From Saprospiraceae bacterium (lineage in GTDB: Bacteria > Bacteroidota > Bacteroidia > Chitinophagales > Saprospiraceae), in contig JANQHF010000059.1 in NCBI GenBank assembly GCA_028282725.1, positions 1 to 44,931 on the forward strand: a stretch of DNA of 44,931 bases, read 5' to 3'. This document shows, piece by piece, positions 14,510-23,419 of the stretch (positions are counted from its first letter, which is position 1; every line of letters starts with the position of its first letter). The notes under the pieces are model-generated. The model was not told the origin of the DNA and did no database searches. It saw nothing but the letters and a program-made list of their open reading frames with translations. Made by a program: the position numbers and the translations under genes.

Positions 14510-16825
14510 TTATAAGACGGGATCTACTTCGCGCTGAAAGGCCAGAAGATCTTCAAATTCGGATTTACTTCGTACGTCATCCCACATCGGACTCACATTC
14601 AATACTTCGGATGTCATGTAACATGGAATGCCCATTAAGTTTCTAAGGATCTCAATAGCCTCATCATCCTTTCCTAAGATCTTAAGCGTTCTTGCCTTTT
14701 CATATTGAAGTTCAGGCCCGAGTAAGGCATCTTTTTCTATAGATCGTTCAGTCGTTGCCCTGTTCACGTGCTCCAGTGCTCTTCTTTCGTCCCCGATCAG
14801 GGCATACATGATGCCTAACCGGGTCACCATCATGAAATCATTTGGAGACATTTTCACATATGGATCGATCAGAGAAATTGCCTGGGTAGCAAATCGCCTC
14901 GCATTGCTCAAATCTTTATTGAAGTAATGAATAAGTGCATATTGGAATAACTCTTCCATGTCGGTTGCAGTCGTGAGTTCGGGCTGATTTTCGAGCAATT
15001 CATCTATGGATCGGTTCAGGATCATCAACCTGCGATAAGTAAATGGATCCTGCAAACCTGAACTTTCATAATATTCCAGGGCCTTTACAGCATCACCGGT
15101 CACATAGAGTATGAGATTGCACATTTCCCGGTGCCCTCTTTCATTTTCGGGAGATATATTGAGAAGATTGTCAAGGTAATTCTTAGCCTCGACAAATTTT
15201 CTCTGGCCGCTAAGATTATAGAAGAAATTCAAATATGTCGAAATGTAGCTTGGATCCAGATCAATACTCTCCTCGAAGTTATCTTCTGCTTCCTGCCAGT
15301 TGCCCAGTCGGCTATTGATGACACCCAGGGCATTCAGTGGGGTCGACCGCTTCGGATACTTGCTATGCAAGGAGTTGAATATATCCCTGGCTGCTACATA
15401 ATCTGCATTGATATGATATTGATACCAGCCTTGTCCTTCGATGATTTCCGGATCATCCGGGTCCAATTCATTGGCTTTCAAGAAATATTTTTTGGCCATA
15501 TCCGCTCTTTCCTGCGACCCATCCATATTCACCCAATACATGTGATCATGGCTATATCCCAATCTCAAGTGAGCCTTTGCAAAATTGGAGTCCAACCGGA
15601 TTGCATTTTCAAAAAACCGGATTGCATTTGTAATATATTCCTCACCCCTGCCAAAGCGATCATTGTAAAAATATAAACCACGTAAATAGTTGTCATAGGC
15701 TTCCAGGTTGTCTGTTGGATCCGTGTCCTCTGCTGATGACTCTTCATCTACAAATTCTGTCTCCAGTTGATCAGAAATGTTATCAGCAATGATTCCTTGA
15801 ATTTCAAAAATATTTTTGGCAGTTAATTTTTCATCAAAGCTGTTTGCCCAGATCTGTGATTCACTCTTTCCATCTATGAGTTGGGCCGTTACCCTTACCT
15901 GGTCACCAGCTCGTCGCACACTTCCTTCGAGTACATATGCTACTTTCAATTCACTCGCCACTTCACGGATCGGTTTTGGAGTGTCTCTGTATGGCATAGC
16001 CGAACTCCGGGAAATGACCTTCAGGTCTCCGATTTTCTGAAGCTGTGTCAAAATATCCTCCATTATCCCATTGCAGAAATAATCATTACTCGGATCATTG
16101 CTTTCATTGTGAAATGGAAGGACAGCAATCGACTTGTCAATGACCCTGATCTTATTGGTCACATCATTCCAGAATTTCATGCCGAGGATTCCGAGAATGA
16201 GCAATATATATGGAAAAAACCTTTTGAAAACTCTCGATCCCGGGGGGTCCAGGGGCTTACTGTAAGGAGTACCCAATTCTTTAATGGTTGGAACTGTAAA
16301 ACCCTCATTAGCCAACGCAAAGACTATTACGGCTTCCTGAATGTTTTTTAACTCTATCCTGCCGTAAGAAGCAAACTTGAATTCCTTGTGATTTCGAACC
16401 TTGTCATAGATGCTCTTTGAAAATAATACGCTCCCGGCTTGTCCAATAGTCTCCAGCCTGGCCGCAATATTCACACCATCTCCATATACATCATTGTTCT
16501 TTTCTACGATATCACCCGTGTGAATGCCAATGCGCACCGGAATCTTAGGTTCGATGAAAAATGAAGTTTGAATGGCCTTTGCACACTGAAGAGCCTGAAC
16601 GGCGCTATTGAATACGCAGAGACTTCCATCCCCATAATTCTTGACAATTTTGCCGCCGACCTTCTGTACTTCTTCCTCAAGAACTGACTGAAACCTACTG
16701 AGTAGATTCAGTGCGCCTCCTTCATCGTCATGCATCATCTTGGAGTAGCCAACAACGTCTGCAAACAGGATCGCTACTAACTTTCTCGAGATATCGGAGT
16801 TCTCTCGGTAATCATTGGACTGCAT
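14510..16825 (-). CDS. class III adenylate/guanylate cyclase with TolB-like and TPR regions
   Basis: 771 residues. Residues 12-170 form a class III cyclase domain with metal Asp residues D23 (LFADVVGYS) and D66 (NYGDGS) and the transition-state pair N119/R123 (GVNIAARLE), so it is predicted active. A single membrane helix follows (204-218, FPYILLILGILGMKF). Residues 231-355 resemble the TolB-like/FlgO region (SIAVLPFHN, YVLEGSVRRAGDQVRVTAQL), and from about 375 to 745 there are tetratricopeptide repeats. By topology the cyclase is cytosolic and the TolB/TPR part periplasmic, which suggests an envelope sensor making a cyclic nucleotide. It is divergent from the GNAT/ATP-grasp pair with only 69 bases between starts. 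Confidence 0.92.
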   Translation of the reverse strand: MQSNDYRENSDISRKLVAILFADVVGYSKMMHDDEGGALNLLSRFQSVLEEEVQKVGGKIVKNYGDGSLCVFNSAVQALQCAKAIQTSFFIEPKIPVRIGIHTGDIVEKNNDVYGDGVNIAARLETIGQAGSVLFSKSIYDKVRNHKEFKFASYGRIELKNIQEAVIVFALANEGFTVPTIKELGTPYSKPLDPPGSRVFKRFFPYILLILGILGMKFWNDVTNKIRVIDKSIAVLPFHNESNDPSNDYFCNGIMEDILTQLQKIGDLKVISRSSAMPYRDTPKPIREVASELKVAYVLEGSVRRAGDQVRVTAQLIDGKSESQIWANSFDEKLTAKNIFEIQGIIADNISDQLETEFVDEESSAEDTDPTDNLEAYDNYLRGLYFYNDRFGRGEEYITNAIRFFENAIRLDSNFAKAHLRLGYSHDHMYWVNMDGSQERADMAKKYFLKANELDPDDPEIIEGQGWYQYHINADYVAARDIFNSLHSKYPKRSTPLNALGVINSRLGNWQEAEDNFEESIDLDPSYISTYLNFFYNLSGQRKFVEAKNYLDNLLNISPENERGHREMCNLILYVTGDAVKALEYYESSGLQDPFTYRRLMILNRSIDELLENQPELTTATDMEELFQYALIHYFNKDLSNARRFATQAISLIDPYVKMSPNDFMMVTRLGIMYALIGDERRALEHVNRATTERSIEKDALLGPELQYEKARTLKILGKDDEAIEILRNLMGIPCYMTSEVLNVSPMWDDVRSKSEFEDLLAFQREVDPVL

Positions 16826-16865
16826 ATCGAGTAATAATACACAAAATTTACATCATTGATTATGT

Positions 16866-16873
16866 TATCTTTG
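16866..16873 (+). promoter_or_regulatory. Bacteroidota-type -7 promoter box before the GNAT gene
   Basis: TATCTTTG matches TAnnTTTG exactly, 21 bases upstream of the GTG start at 16895. No clear TTG at normal -33 spacing is seen. The position inside the 69-base divergent gap means any regulator bound here could act on both the cyclase and the GNAT/ATP-grasp pair. Confidence 0.45.
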
Positions 16874-16894
16874 GATAAATAGTACCTAGTCGCC

Positions 16895-17377
16895 GTGCAA
16901 AACTGTCTGCAAATTGTCTGCCATCCGGCAGAACAAAAGGATCTTGTCCGTATCCTGGAAATTTGGGAACAGGGTTGGTATAAAGTCCATCCAAGAAAGA
17001 AGATCACGTCGGAACAACGATCCAAATTCCTCGAAAATTTTTACGAACGTTCATTCCCCTATGATTTCTGGGTGGTTAGGACCGACGAAGGGGTTTCGGG
17101 CTGGGTTTCGATTTTACCCGCCTTTTATCATCCGATGAAGGAAAAGTCTGAAGCCGAGATCAGTATTTACATTGATCGGCTCAAATCCAATATGGGTCTT
17201 GGTACCATGATTACCAGGCATGTCCTGGAAGAACTTGAAAATTCCGGTATCAATACAGTATGGGCCTTTGTTTCCATTCATAACAAACAATCAAAGAAGA
17301 TGTGTCAGAATGCCGGATTGTCTATTTGTGGAATGACATCCTACAAATTCTTGATGATCAAGGAATACAATACCTGA
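16895..17377 (+). CDS. GNAT-family N-acetyltransferase
   Basis: 160 residues with the GNAT layout: early strand-helix (AEQKDLVRILEIWEQ), a central DFWVVRTDEGVSGWVSI strand pair, and the acetyl-CoA binding block around SEAEISIYIDRLKSNMGLGTMITRHVLEEL, where the R/Q-x-x-G-x-G/A loop reads KSNMGLG. The end (NKQSKKMCQNAGL) is the usual late helix. The start is GTG at 16895, 21 bases after a TATCTTTG promoter box. The ATG of the ATP-grasp gene follows its stop after a single base, so the two products are probably made together and act on the same molecule. The acceptor is unknown. Confidence 0.85.
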   Translation: MQNCLQIVCHPAEQKDLVRILEIWEQGWYKVHPRKKITSEQRSKFLENFYERSFPYDFWVVRTDEGVSGWVSILPAFYHPMKEKSEAEISIYIDRLKSNMGLGTMITRHVLEELENSGINTVWAFVSIHNKQSKKMCQNAGLSICGMTSYKFLMIKEYNT

Positions 17378-17378
17378 T

Positions 17379-18221
17379 ATGCCAACTTTCTTTTGTATTC
17401 ATGAGGGCTTTTATGAAGGAGTCCAACAAAGAATAGAAAGTTTACAAAGAGCTTGTTCCAAATTTTCCGTTCAATTCCAAGCGATGAATGCATTGGATCA
17501 TGACTACAGTTCACTGCCATCGCCGGGCCCTGAAGATATGGTCTATAACGTGGCTCGGGGAGGAGAAATACTGGAGACCCTCCTGCTTCAGTCTCCAGCC
17601 AAAAGCTACTATGTAAACCCGCCTCTTTTAATTGAAAATAACCGGGACACGATTAAATATGCAATGGTGCACGATCAGACAGACCTTCCCACCCCCAAAA
17701 CGATATTTCATTGCAATAGGGATAAGAAACGGAAGAAAGTACAAGTCGAACATCTTGGTGGGTTCCCGGTAATTCTCAAGACCGGTGGAGGGACTAAAGG
17801 TGTCGGAACCATGATCATTCCAGATATGCCTTCTTTCCTGTCAATCACAGATTTTCTCCACGAAAGTCACATTCCTTATATCATGAGGGAGTATATTGAA
17901 CCTGAAGAAATTGCCAGACTCATCGTGATCGGAGCAAACGTCGTCGCAGCAAACAAAAAGCTTATTCCCGAAGGTGATTTCAGGACTTCCGTCGATAATC
18001 AACTGCCGATACCAAAGCGATATTCTTCCGATGTCGAAGCACTTGCTGTTGCAGCCGCACATAGTGCAAATTTCACCAATTGCGGAGTCGATATACTCAT
18101 TGACAAAAATGGAAATCCATTTATTCTTGAAGTCAATATGCCCCATGATTACGTCACTACGGAAATAGCCACGGGCATCGATATCCCGGGAGCAATGATC
18201 TCCTATCTTCTTTCGAAATAG
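17379..18221 (+). CDS. RimK/D-Ala-ligase-like ATP-grasp ligase
   Basis: 280 residues with the ATP-grasp order: N-terminal Rossmann-like part with a VYNVARGG segment (about 56-63), lysine strand GGFPVILKTGGGTKGVGT (128-145) covering the nucleotide-binding loop, the hinge YIMREYIEPEE (167-177), and metal ligands near the end in CGVDILIDKNGNPFILEVNMPHD (D and the E..N pair). All catalytic features for carboxylate-amine ligation look intact. RimK relatives add amino acids to proteins or small molecules. The one-base gap to the GNAT gene indicates a dedicated two-enzyme cassette. No carrier protein, precursor peptide or exporter is adjacent. Confidence 0.87.
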   Translation: MPTFFCIHEGFYEGVQQRIESLQRACSKFSVQFQAMNALDHDYSSLPSPGPEDMVYNVARGGEILETLLLQSPAKSYYVNPPLLIENNRDTIKYAMVHDQTDLPTPKTIFHCNRDKKRKKVQVEHLGGFPVILKTGGGTKGVGTMIIPDMPSFLSITDFLHESHIPYIMREYIEPEEIARLIVIGANVVAANKKLIPEGDFRTSVDNQLPIPKRYSSDVEALAVAAAHSANFTNCGVDILIDKNGNPFILEVNMPHDYVTTEIATGIDIPGAMISYLLSK

Positions 18222-18240
18222 CTGACCGGGTTTACATCCT

Positions 18241-18284
18241 CTGACTACATCTTGTCAGTGCATTCAGGACGTCAGAAGTCCTGA
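18241..18284. terminator. two small dyads in the ATP-grasp/pckA convergent junction
   Basis: CTGAC (18241-18245)/GTCAG (18254-18258) and the stronger TCAGGAC (18264-18270)/GTCCTGA (18278-18284), a perfect 7-bp stem with 7-base loop that spans the last codons and stop of pckA. Neither has a long T tract. They could help end transcription in both directions; the function is inference. Confidence 0.35.
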
Positions 18285-19865
18285 CATATTCACAGGGCCG
18301 CTATTGATGATAGCAGGATGCACCTGGTCTTCAAACTGCTCAAAATTATTCCTGAACAAGGTGATCAACTTTTCCTTGGTTTTATCGTAAGCTTCTTTAT
18401 CCGTCCATGTGTTTTTGGGTTGCAGTACCTCCGAAGGAACACCGGGACAACTCACGGGAATGTCAAATCCAAACTCCTGATCTTTGACCCACTCAATTCC
18501 ATCAAATGCATTATCATGGATCGCATCGATCATGGCTCTTGTATACTTCAGTTTGATCCTCGATCCGACACCATGGCTTCCACCTGTCCAACCCGTATTG
18601 ACTAACCAGGCCTTTACGTCGTGTTGTCTCATTTTCTGGGCCAAAAGCTCCGCATATTTGTTGGGATGCCACATCATAAATGCTGCCCCAAAACATGCCG
18701 AGAATGTAGCTTGCGGTTCAGTTACTCCCATCTCGGTACCCGCAACTTTGGCGGTGTATCCGGCGATGAAATGGTAGCTTGCTTGTTCCGGTGATAATTG
18801 ACTGATCGGAGGCAGGACGCCAAATGCATCACAAGTCAGGAAAATGATGTTTTTCGGATGTCCGGCAATACAAGGGAATTGTACGTTGTCGATAAAATCA
18901 ATCGGGTAAGAGGCCCTGGTATTTTGAGTGATAGAAGTGTCCGAATAATCTACTTCTCGTGTCTTTGGATCAAAAACCACATTTTCCAATACCGTACCAT
19001 AACGGATTGCATTGTAAATATCGGGTTCGTTTTCTTCCGACAGATCAATGGCTTTTGCATAACATCCACCTTCTATGTTGAAGATTCCCTTATCGGTCCA
19101 GCAATGTTCATCATCTCCTATCAACTTTCTTTTGGGATCTGCACTCAGAGTGGTTTTGCCAGTCCCGGATAATCCAAACAGGATGCTGACGTCACCACTT
19201 TCTCCTACGTTGGCTGAACAATGCATTGGAAGCACATCTTGTAAAGGCATCAGATAATTCATTACGGAGAAAATTCCTTTTTTCATTTCACCGGCGTATT
19301 CAGTTCCTAGGATGACAATCTCTTTCTTTTCGAGATTGACATCAATACTTGTTTTAGAGGTCATCTTGGACGTATACCGGTTGGCAGGAAATCCGCCGGC
19401 ATTAAAGATGATGTAGTCCGGTTCGCCAAAATCGGCTAATTCCTTGTCACCCGGCATGATCAACATGTTTTGCATGAAAAGTGCATGATAAGCCCTTGTA
19501 CAGACGATTCTCACCTTGATCCTGTAATCAGGATCCCATCCTGCAAAGGCATCCACGACAAACAACCTGTCCCTCGTGTTCAGATAATCCATTGCGCGCT
19601 CATGATTGATCATGAATACGTGTTCGTCTAACTCAATATTGATCTCTCCCCAATCGATATTATTTTCTGAGCCGGGGTGACGGACTACCCTTTTATCTTT
19701 TGGGCTTCTTCCCGTCTTTTCACCTGAATATACGAGCAAGGCACCGACATCCGAGATGGCAGTTCCCTTTTCTCTTCTCAATCCAATTTCATAGAGTACG
19801 GGAACGCTTGAGTTTCTGTGAATCTCTTCGACTTCGATTCCGTACCGTTGTAGGTTAAATGACAT
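18264..19865 (-). CDS. pckA: ATP-dependent phosphoenolpyruvate carboxykinase
   Basis: Converts oxaloacetate + ATP to phosphoenolpyruvate + CO2 + ADP, the entry to gluconeogenesis. 533 residues, close to E. coli PckA (540). The kinase-1a P-loop is [10 protein letters not shown] (231-240), followed by LIGDDEHCW, which contains the metal-binding Asp pair; [25 protein letters not shown] is the C-terminal signature, here in two parts either side of residue 425. The presence of the ATP-type P-loop and the absence of the GTP-type cysteine loop separates it from GTP enzymes. It is monocistronic, with a leader of about 128 bases shared with the divergent DUF4440-like gene. Confidence 0.97.
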   Translation of the reverse strand: MSFNLQRYGIEVEEIHRNSSVPVLYEIGLRREKGTAISDVGALLVYSGEKTGRSPKDKRVVRHPGSENNIDWGEINIELDEHVFMINHERAMDYLNTRDRLFVVDAFAGWDPDYRIKVRIVCTRAYHALFMQNMLIMPGDKELADFGEPDYIIFNAGGFPANRYTSKMTSKTSIDVNLEKKEIVILGTEYAGEMKKGIFSVMNYLMPLQDVLPMHCSANVGESGDVSILFGLSGTGKTTLSADPKRKLIGDDEHCWTDKGIFNIEGGCYAKAIDLSEENEPDIYNAIRYGTVLENVVFDPKTREVDYSDTSITQNTRASYPIDFIDNVQFPCIAGHPKNIIFLTCDAFGVLPPISQLSPEQASYHFIAGYTAKVAGTEMGVTEPQATFSACFGAAFMMWHPNKYAELLAQKMRQHDVKAWLVNTGWTGGSHGVGSRIKLKYTRAMIDAIHDNAFDGIEWVKDQEFGFDIPVSCPGVPSEVLQPKNTWTDKEAYDKTKEKLITLFRNNFEQFEDQVHPAIINSGPVNMSGLLTS

Positions 19866-19992
19866 AGACTTATTATTTTATAGATTTATGGCACAAGATA
19901 GATCGTTGGACGAATCGGTAAGATAACCATGATTATCACCACCAATGACTTTGATCATCTTGATTTTTTTTTGAGTTTAAAAACAAATTCTT

Positions 19993-20445
19993 ATGAAATT
20001 GTGGAAGTCTACGGTTTTAGTCCTTGTACTCTTTTACTCCCTTCCTGACCTCCTGTCAGGTCAAAATCCGGAGAAAAATTTCGAAATCATACAGGAAATT
20101 TTGATGATTCAGCAGGAAGCCTGGAACCGGGGTGACATTGATGCATTTATGCAAGCTTATTGGAAATCCGAAAAACTCCAGTTTGGCAATGCAGATGGTG
20201 TCACTTATGGATGGACCGAGACCCTGGAAAATTATAAAATCAGGTATCCGGATCGTGGAGCCATGGGCAAATTAACATTTCGAATTGTGGACTTGACCAT
20301 GTATGGTGATAACATGGCAAGCCTCACAGGAAGCTGGGAATTGGAAAGAGAAAAAGATCGCCCCGGTGGGCATTTCTTATTACTTTGGAAGAAAATCGAT
20401 GGTGAATGGGTGATCGTTACTGATCATACCAGTCAAAAATCCTGA
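19993..20445 (+). CDS. secreted DUF4440/SnoaL-like protein
   Basis: 150 residues with a signal peptide (MKLWKSTVLVLVLFYSLPDL) and an NTF2-like cone fold typical of DUF4440: an N-terminal helix with QQEAWNRGDIDAFMQAYW, a central YKIRYPDRGAMGKL region, and the closing strands HFLLLWKKIDGEWVIVTDHTS. Such proteins are small exported folds of mostly unknown role; some are polyketide cyclase- or isomerase-like. It is divergent from pckA and its stop lies one base from that of the convergent transhydrogenase gene. Confidence 0.85.
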   Translation: MKLWKSTVLVLVLFYSLPDLLSGQNPEKNFEIIQEILMIQQEAWNRGDIDAFMQAYWKSEKLQFGNADGVTYGWTETLENYKIRYPDRGAMGKLTFRIVDLTMYGDNMASLTGSWELEREKDRPGGHFLLLWKKIDGEWVIVTDHTSQKS

Positions 20446-20446
20446 A

Positions 20447-21736
20447 TTATTCTTCCCAAGCCACCATTGCATCTTCGAAGAGTCGGTATAAATCTTCTTC
20501 AGAAGCTACTTTTGGAGACAACTTAGTCACGCGATGCTGAGGTAAAGTTCCTTGCACGAGTGCCGGAATATCATCACGAGTGTATCCAATCGCTGACAGA
20601 CCATTCGGAATATCCAGTTGTTTCATCAAATGTGTGATTTGCCGACACAATATAGATCCCGCTTCTTCTGGTGAGATATCTTTGGAATCGTCACCTGCTC
20701 CAAGAAGAATGGCGGCGTGTTTGTGCCTTTCGGGACAAGCACTTCCTGTAAATCTGAATACCGCAGGAGCATTCAATATGACTGAGATTCCATGAGGTAC
20801 GATGGGATGATCGGTCTTCATACCCGGAGGTTGATAGGATTTCACCATACCTGATACCGGGTAGGACATGCCGTGGCACAGATGGACGCCAGCATTTCCA
20901 AATCCCATTCCTGCCATGCTGGACGCAAGGATCATATTACTTCTTGCCTCTTCATTCTCCGGATTGCGAACAGCTTCGACGATGTTTTGCGAAGTCAGTT
21001 GGATGGCTTTCAAGGCCCACATATCACTGATAGGGTTACTTCCCTGGTATGCAGGACGATAAATTGGCCGCTCCGGTCTGGGCCGCTGGTTGAAGGGTAT
21101 TGCCGTATATGATTCCAAGGCATGGCACAGGACGTCAAGTCCTGAAGCTGCAGCCACGACCGGAGGCATTGTCCTCGTATTTTCAGGATCGACCAGACCC
21201 AGTGTGGGTTTGAGATAGCGATGGGCAATTCCAGTCTTAGCGTGACGATCGGTTAAATCCATAATGGCCACCCCCGTCGTTTCGCTGCCTGTACCGGCTG
21301 TCGTAGGGATGGCAATCAAGGGTTTGACCGGTCCTGGTACAGGTCGTCCCTGCCCGATCGGGGCATTGATGTAGGTCATAAAATCGGCGGGGTAAGATGC
21401 ATATAAATTGGCCGCCTTTGCGGTATCGATGACCGATCCGCCTCCTACCGCGACAAATCCTTCATAGTTCCCATGCTGGGCATAGGCAATTGCCTCCTTC
21501 ATGGAAACATCCGTGGGTTCCACCCTGACGCCGTCATACAAGTCGTATTCTATTTTCTCCTGTTCAAGAGCCTCCCTGACAGTGATCACGGGATGCAGAT
21601 TGGCCAGGTTCCGATCAGTAAAAACAAGGACTCTTTGAATTCCTCGATCCTTCAGATCCATGCCCACTTCCCTCGTGACCCCGGTACCGTATCGCAAATT
21701 CGAACTGGCCATTTGAACCGCATATTCCTTCTTCAT
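20447..21736 (-). CDS. hydroxyacid-oxoacid transhydrogenase-like iron-containing alcohol dehydrogenase
   Basis: 429 residues of the group III Fe-ADH family. From memory it follows mammalian ADHFE1 closely through RYGTGVTREVGMDL, GGGSVIDTAKAANLYAS, IPTTAGTGSETTGVAI, RPAYQGSNPISDMWA, GFGNAGVHLCHGMSYPVSG and LPQHRVTKLSPK. ADHFE1 couples oxidation of 4-hydroxybutyrate to reduction of 2-oxoglutarate, giving succinate semialdehyde and 2-hydroxyglutarate, with bound NAD. Metal ligands fall in the GLDVLCHALES, HLCHGMSYP and HPIVPHG blocks. It is probably cytosolic. A succinate semialdehyde dehydrogenase partner is not nearby. It is divergent from the SDR gene with a 40-base gap. Confidence 0.85.
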   Translation of the reverse strand: MKKEYAVQMASSNLRYGTGVTREVGMDLKDRGIQRVLVFTDRNLANLHPVITVREALEQEKIEYDLYDGVRVEPTDVSMKEAIAYAQHGNYEGFVAVGGGSVIDTAKAANLYASYPADFMTYINAPIGQGRPVPGPVKPLIAIPTTAGTGSETTGVAIMDLTDRHAKTGIAHRYLKPTLGLVDPENTRTMPPVVAAASGLDVLCHALESYTAIPFNQRPRPERPIYRPAYQGSNPISDMWALKAIQLTSQNIVEAVRNPENEEARSNMILASSMAGMGFGNAGVHLCHGMSYPVSGMVKSYQPPGMKTDHPIVPHGISVILNAPAVFRFTGSACPERHKHAAILLGAGDDSKDISPEEAGSILCRQITHLMKQLDIPNGLSAIGYTRDDIPALVQGTLPQHRVTKLSPKVASEEDLYRLFEDAMVAWEE

Positions 21737-21776
21737 AAGTATATTCGAAACTGTATTGAACCAATAAAATTAATCA

Positions 21777-22571
21777 ATGGATTTACAATTAAGAGATAAG
21801 GTCGCTGTCATCACAGGTGGCAGTGTAGGAATTGGACTAGCGGTAGCAGAAGGCCTTGCATCTGAAGGAGTGCATTTGGCTCTTTGTGCTCGCAATGAAG
21901 AACGGCTCAACCGCGAAGCACAACGGATTCGGGATGAATTCAAAGTAGAGGTAATGACATTTCCCTGTGATATCAGTAGACAATCAGATGTAGCGGAATT
22001 TATCGGAGCCATACAATCACACTTTGGTGGAGCAGATATCCTGATCAATAATGCGGGGACGGGATCAGAAGAAAAAATCGCAACTGCAGATGATGAAAAG
22101 TGGCAGTACTATTGGGACCTGCATGTAATGGCCGCTGTAAGAATGTCAAGAGGATTGATGTCTGCGATGGAAGTACGCGGAGGTGGCATAATCCTGAATA
22201 ATTCGTCGATATGCGCTGCCCAACCCCTGGGTTATGAACCCATTTATAATACGACCAAGGCTGCATTATCCATGTTTTCCAAATGCCTGGCCAATGAGTG
22301 CATTCCACTGAACATCAGGGTAAATACGATCAATCCGGGGCTGATCATCACTCCGGACTGGATAAATACAGCTGAAATCCTTGGAAAGAAAACGGGAATC
22401 AGTGCGGATCAATACCTTGAAAATCTTGCAAAAGAGTATACACCGATCGGAAGATTTGGTACACCTAAAGAATTGGCCGATTTCTTTGTTTTTATGTGTT
22501 CGCCAAGGGCGAGTTACTGTGTGGGTTCCACGTACTATGTTGATGGTGGTTGGTTGAATGTAGTGAAATAG
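21777..22571 (+). CDS. short-chain dehydrogenase/reductase (SDR)
   Basis: 264 residues of the classical SDR type. The cofactor loop is TGGSVGIG (about 14-21); the NNAG motif follows DILINNAG (about 88-95), and the catalytic set is Ser in NNSSIC, then YNTTK (Tyr and Lys). RNEERLNR after beta-2 (ALCARNEE) favours NADP(H). The C-terminal YVDGGW closes the fold. The substrate cannot be named. Only 40 bases separate its start from the divergent transhydrogenase gene, so joint regulation is possible. Confidence 0.9.
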   Translation: MDLQLRDKVAVITGGSVGIGLAVAEGLASEGVHLALCARNEERLNREAQRIRDEFKVEVMTFPCDISRQSDVAEFIGAIQSHFGGADILINNAGTGSEEKIATADDEKWQYYWDLHVMAAVRMSRGLMSAMEVRGGGIILNNSSICAAQPLGYEPIYNTTKAALSMFSKCLANECIPLNIRVNTINPGLIITPDWINTAEILGKKTGISADQYLENLAKEYTPIGRFGTPKELADFFVFMCSPRASYCVGSTYYVDGGWLNVVK

Positions 22572-22583
22572 GAATTTGTGATT

Positions 22584-23285
22584 CTATTTCTTATTTCTTG
22601 TAAGCGGTACAAATCGAACGGCATCCAGAACCTTCTTCTTCAATTTGCCGTCCTTTTTTATATACAGGGTCAGGTACTGAACTCCGTGATCCGGTCCAAG
22701 CGGAATAATGAGCCTTCCTCCTTCATTTAACTGTTCAAATAACCCGGGAGGAACATCATCGGTCCTGGCACTGACGATGATGACATCAAAGGGGGCATTG
22801 GGAGCATAGCCTTCATATCCGTCTCCAATAATGAGATCGACATTCCTGTAACCCATATTTTTCAATCGTTCCCTTGCTATTTGACCTAATTCTTCTACGA
22901 TTTCAATGGCGGTCACATGATCCACCAATTCTCCTAGTAAGGCTGCCAAATAGCCGGACCCTGCCCCTACTTCCAGTGCGCGGTGATTTTTTTTGAGCTT
23001 CAATACACTCAATGTAAAAGCAACCACATAAGGCTGAGAGATCGTTTGCCCCCAACCAATCGGAAGCGCATTGTCATTATACGCTTCGGATTGATATTGT
23101 TCCGGGACAAATTTGTGACGAGGAACAGTTCTCATGACATCGAGCAGGATTTTGTCTTTGATTCCTCTTCTTTCGATTTGATTTTTGACCATCCTTTCTC
23201 TTGCTTCCCGATAATTGTCCTGGCTCTCCATGGTTGTAATTGTACATAAAAAGGACAGAATGAGGAATACACTTCGTCTCAGCAT
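22584..23285 (-). CDS. pcm: exported protein-L-isoaspartate O-methyltransferase
   Basis: 233 residues. Residues from about 25 on match Pcm: REARERMVKNQIERRGI, VPRHKFVPEQ, GQTISQPYVVAF, the SAM-binding loop LEVGAGSGYLAALL and the closing VRFVPL. It methylates isoaspartyl residues formed by protein ageing so that they can reform aspartate. I chose the ATG at 23285, with AGGAA eight bases upstream, over a TTG 15 codons earlier. From that ATG the N-terminus LRRSVFLILSFLCTITTMESQ is a signal peptide, so this copy should act outside the cytosol, unlike the E. coli enzyme. How SAM would be supplied there is unclear. Confidence 0.88.
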   Translation of the reverse strand: MLRRSVFLILSFLCTITTMESQDNYREARERMVKNQIERRGIKDKILLDVMRTVPRHKFVPEQYQSEAYNDNALPIGWGQTISQPYVVAFTLSVLKLKKNHRALEVGAGSGYLAALLGELVDHVTAIEIVEELGQIARERLKNMGYRNVDLIIGDGYEGYAPNAPFDVIIVSARTDDVPPGLFEQLNEGGRLIIPLGPDHGVQYLTLYIKKDGKLKKKVLDAVRFVPLTRNKK

Positions 23286-23419
23286 TAGTGCATTCCTGAA
23301 ATTTCTGTCAAAAACAGGGATGATCTTCAAGACTCCATCATTTAGGTGAACAATGTTGATTAATCGTTATCCCGCTATACAAGATAGCTATATTTATCGT
23401 AGAAAATCAGCTACACCAA

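Noticed and set aside
15131-15676. 181-codon plus-strand frame inside the cyclase gene
   Set aside because: It is antisense to the TPR region of a well-supported gene and has no recognisable domain.
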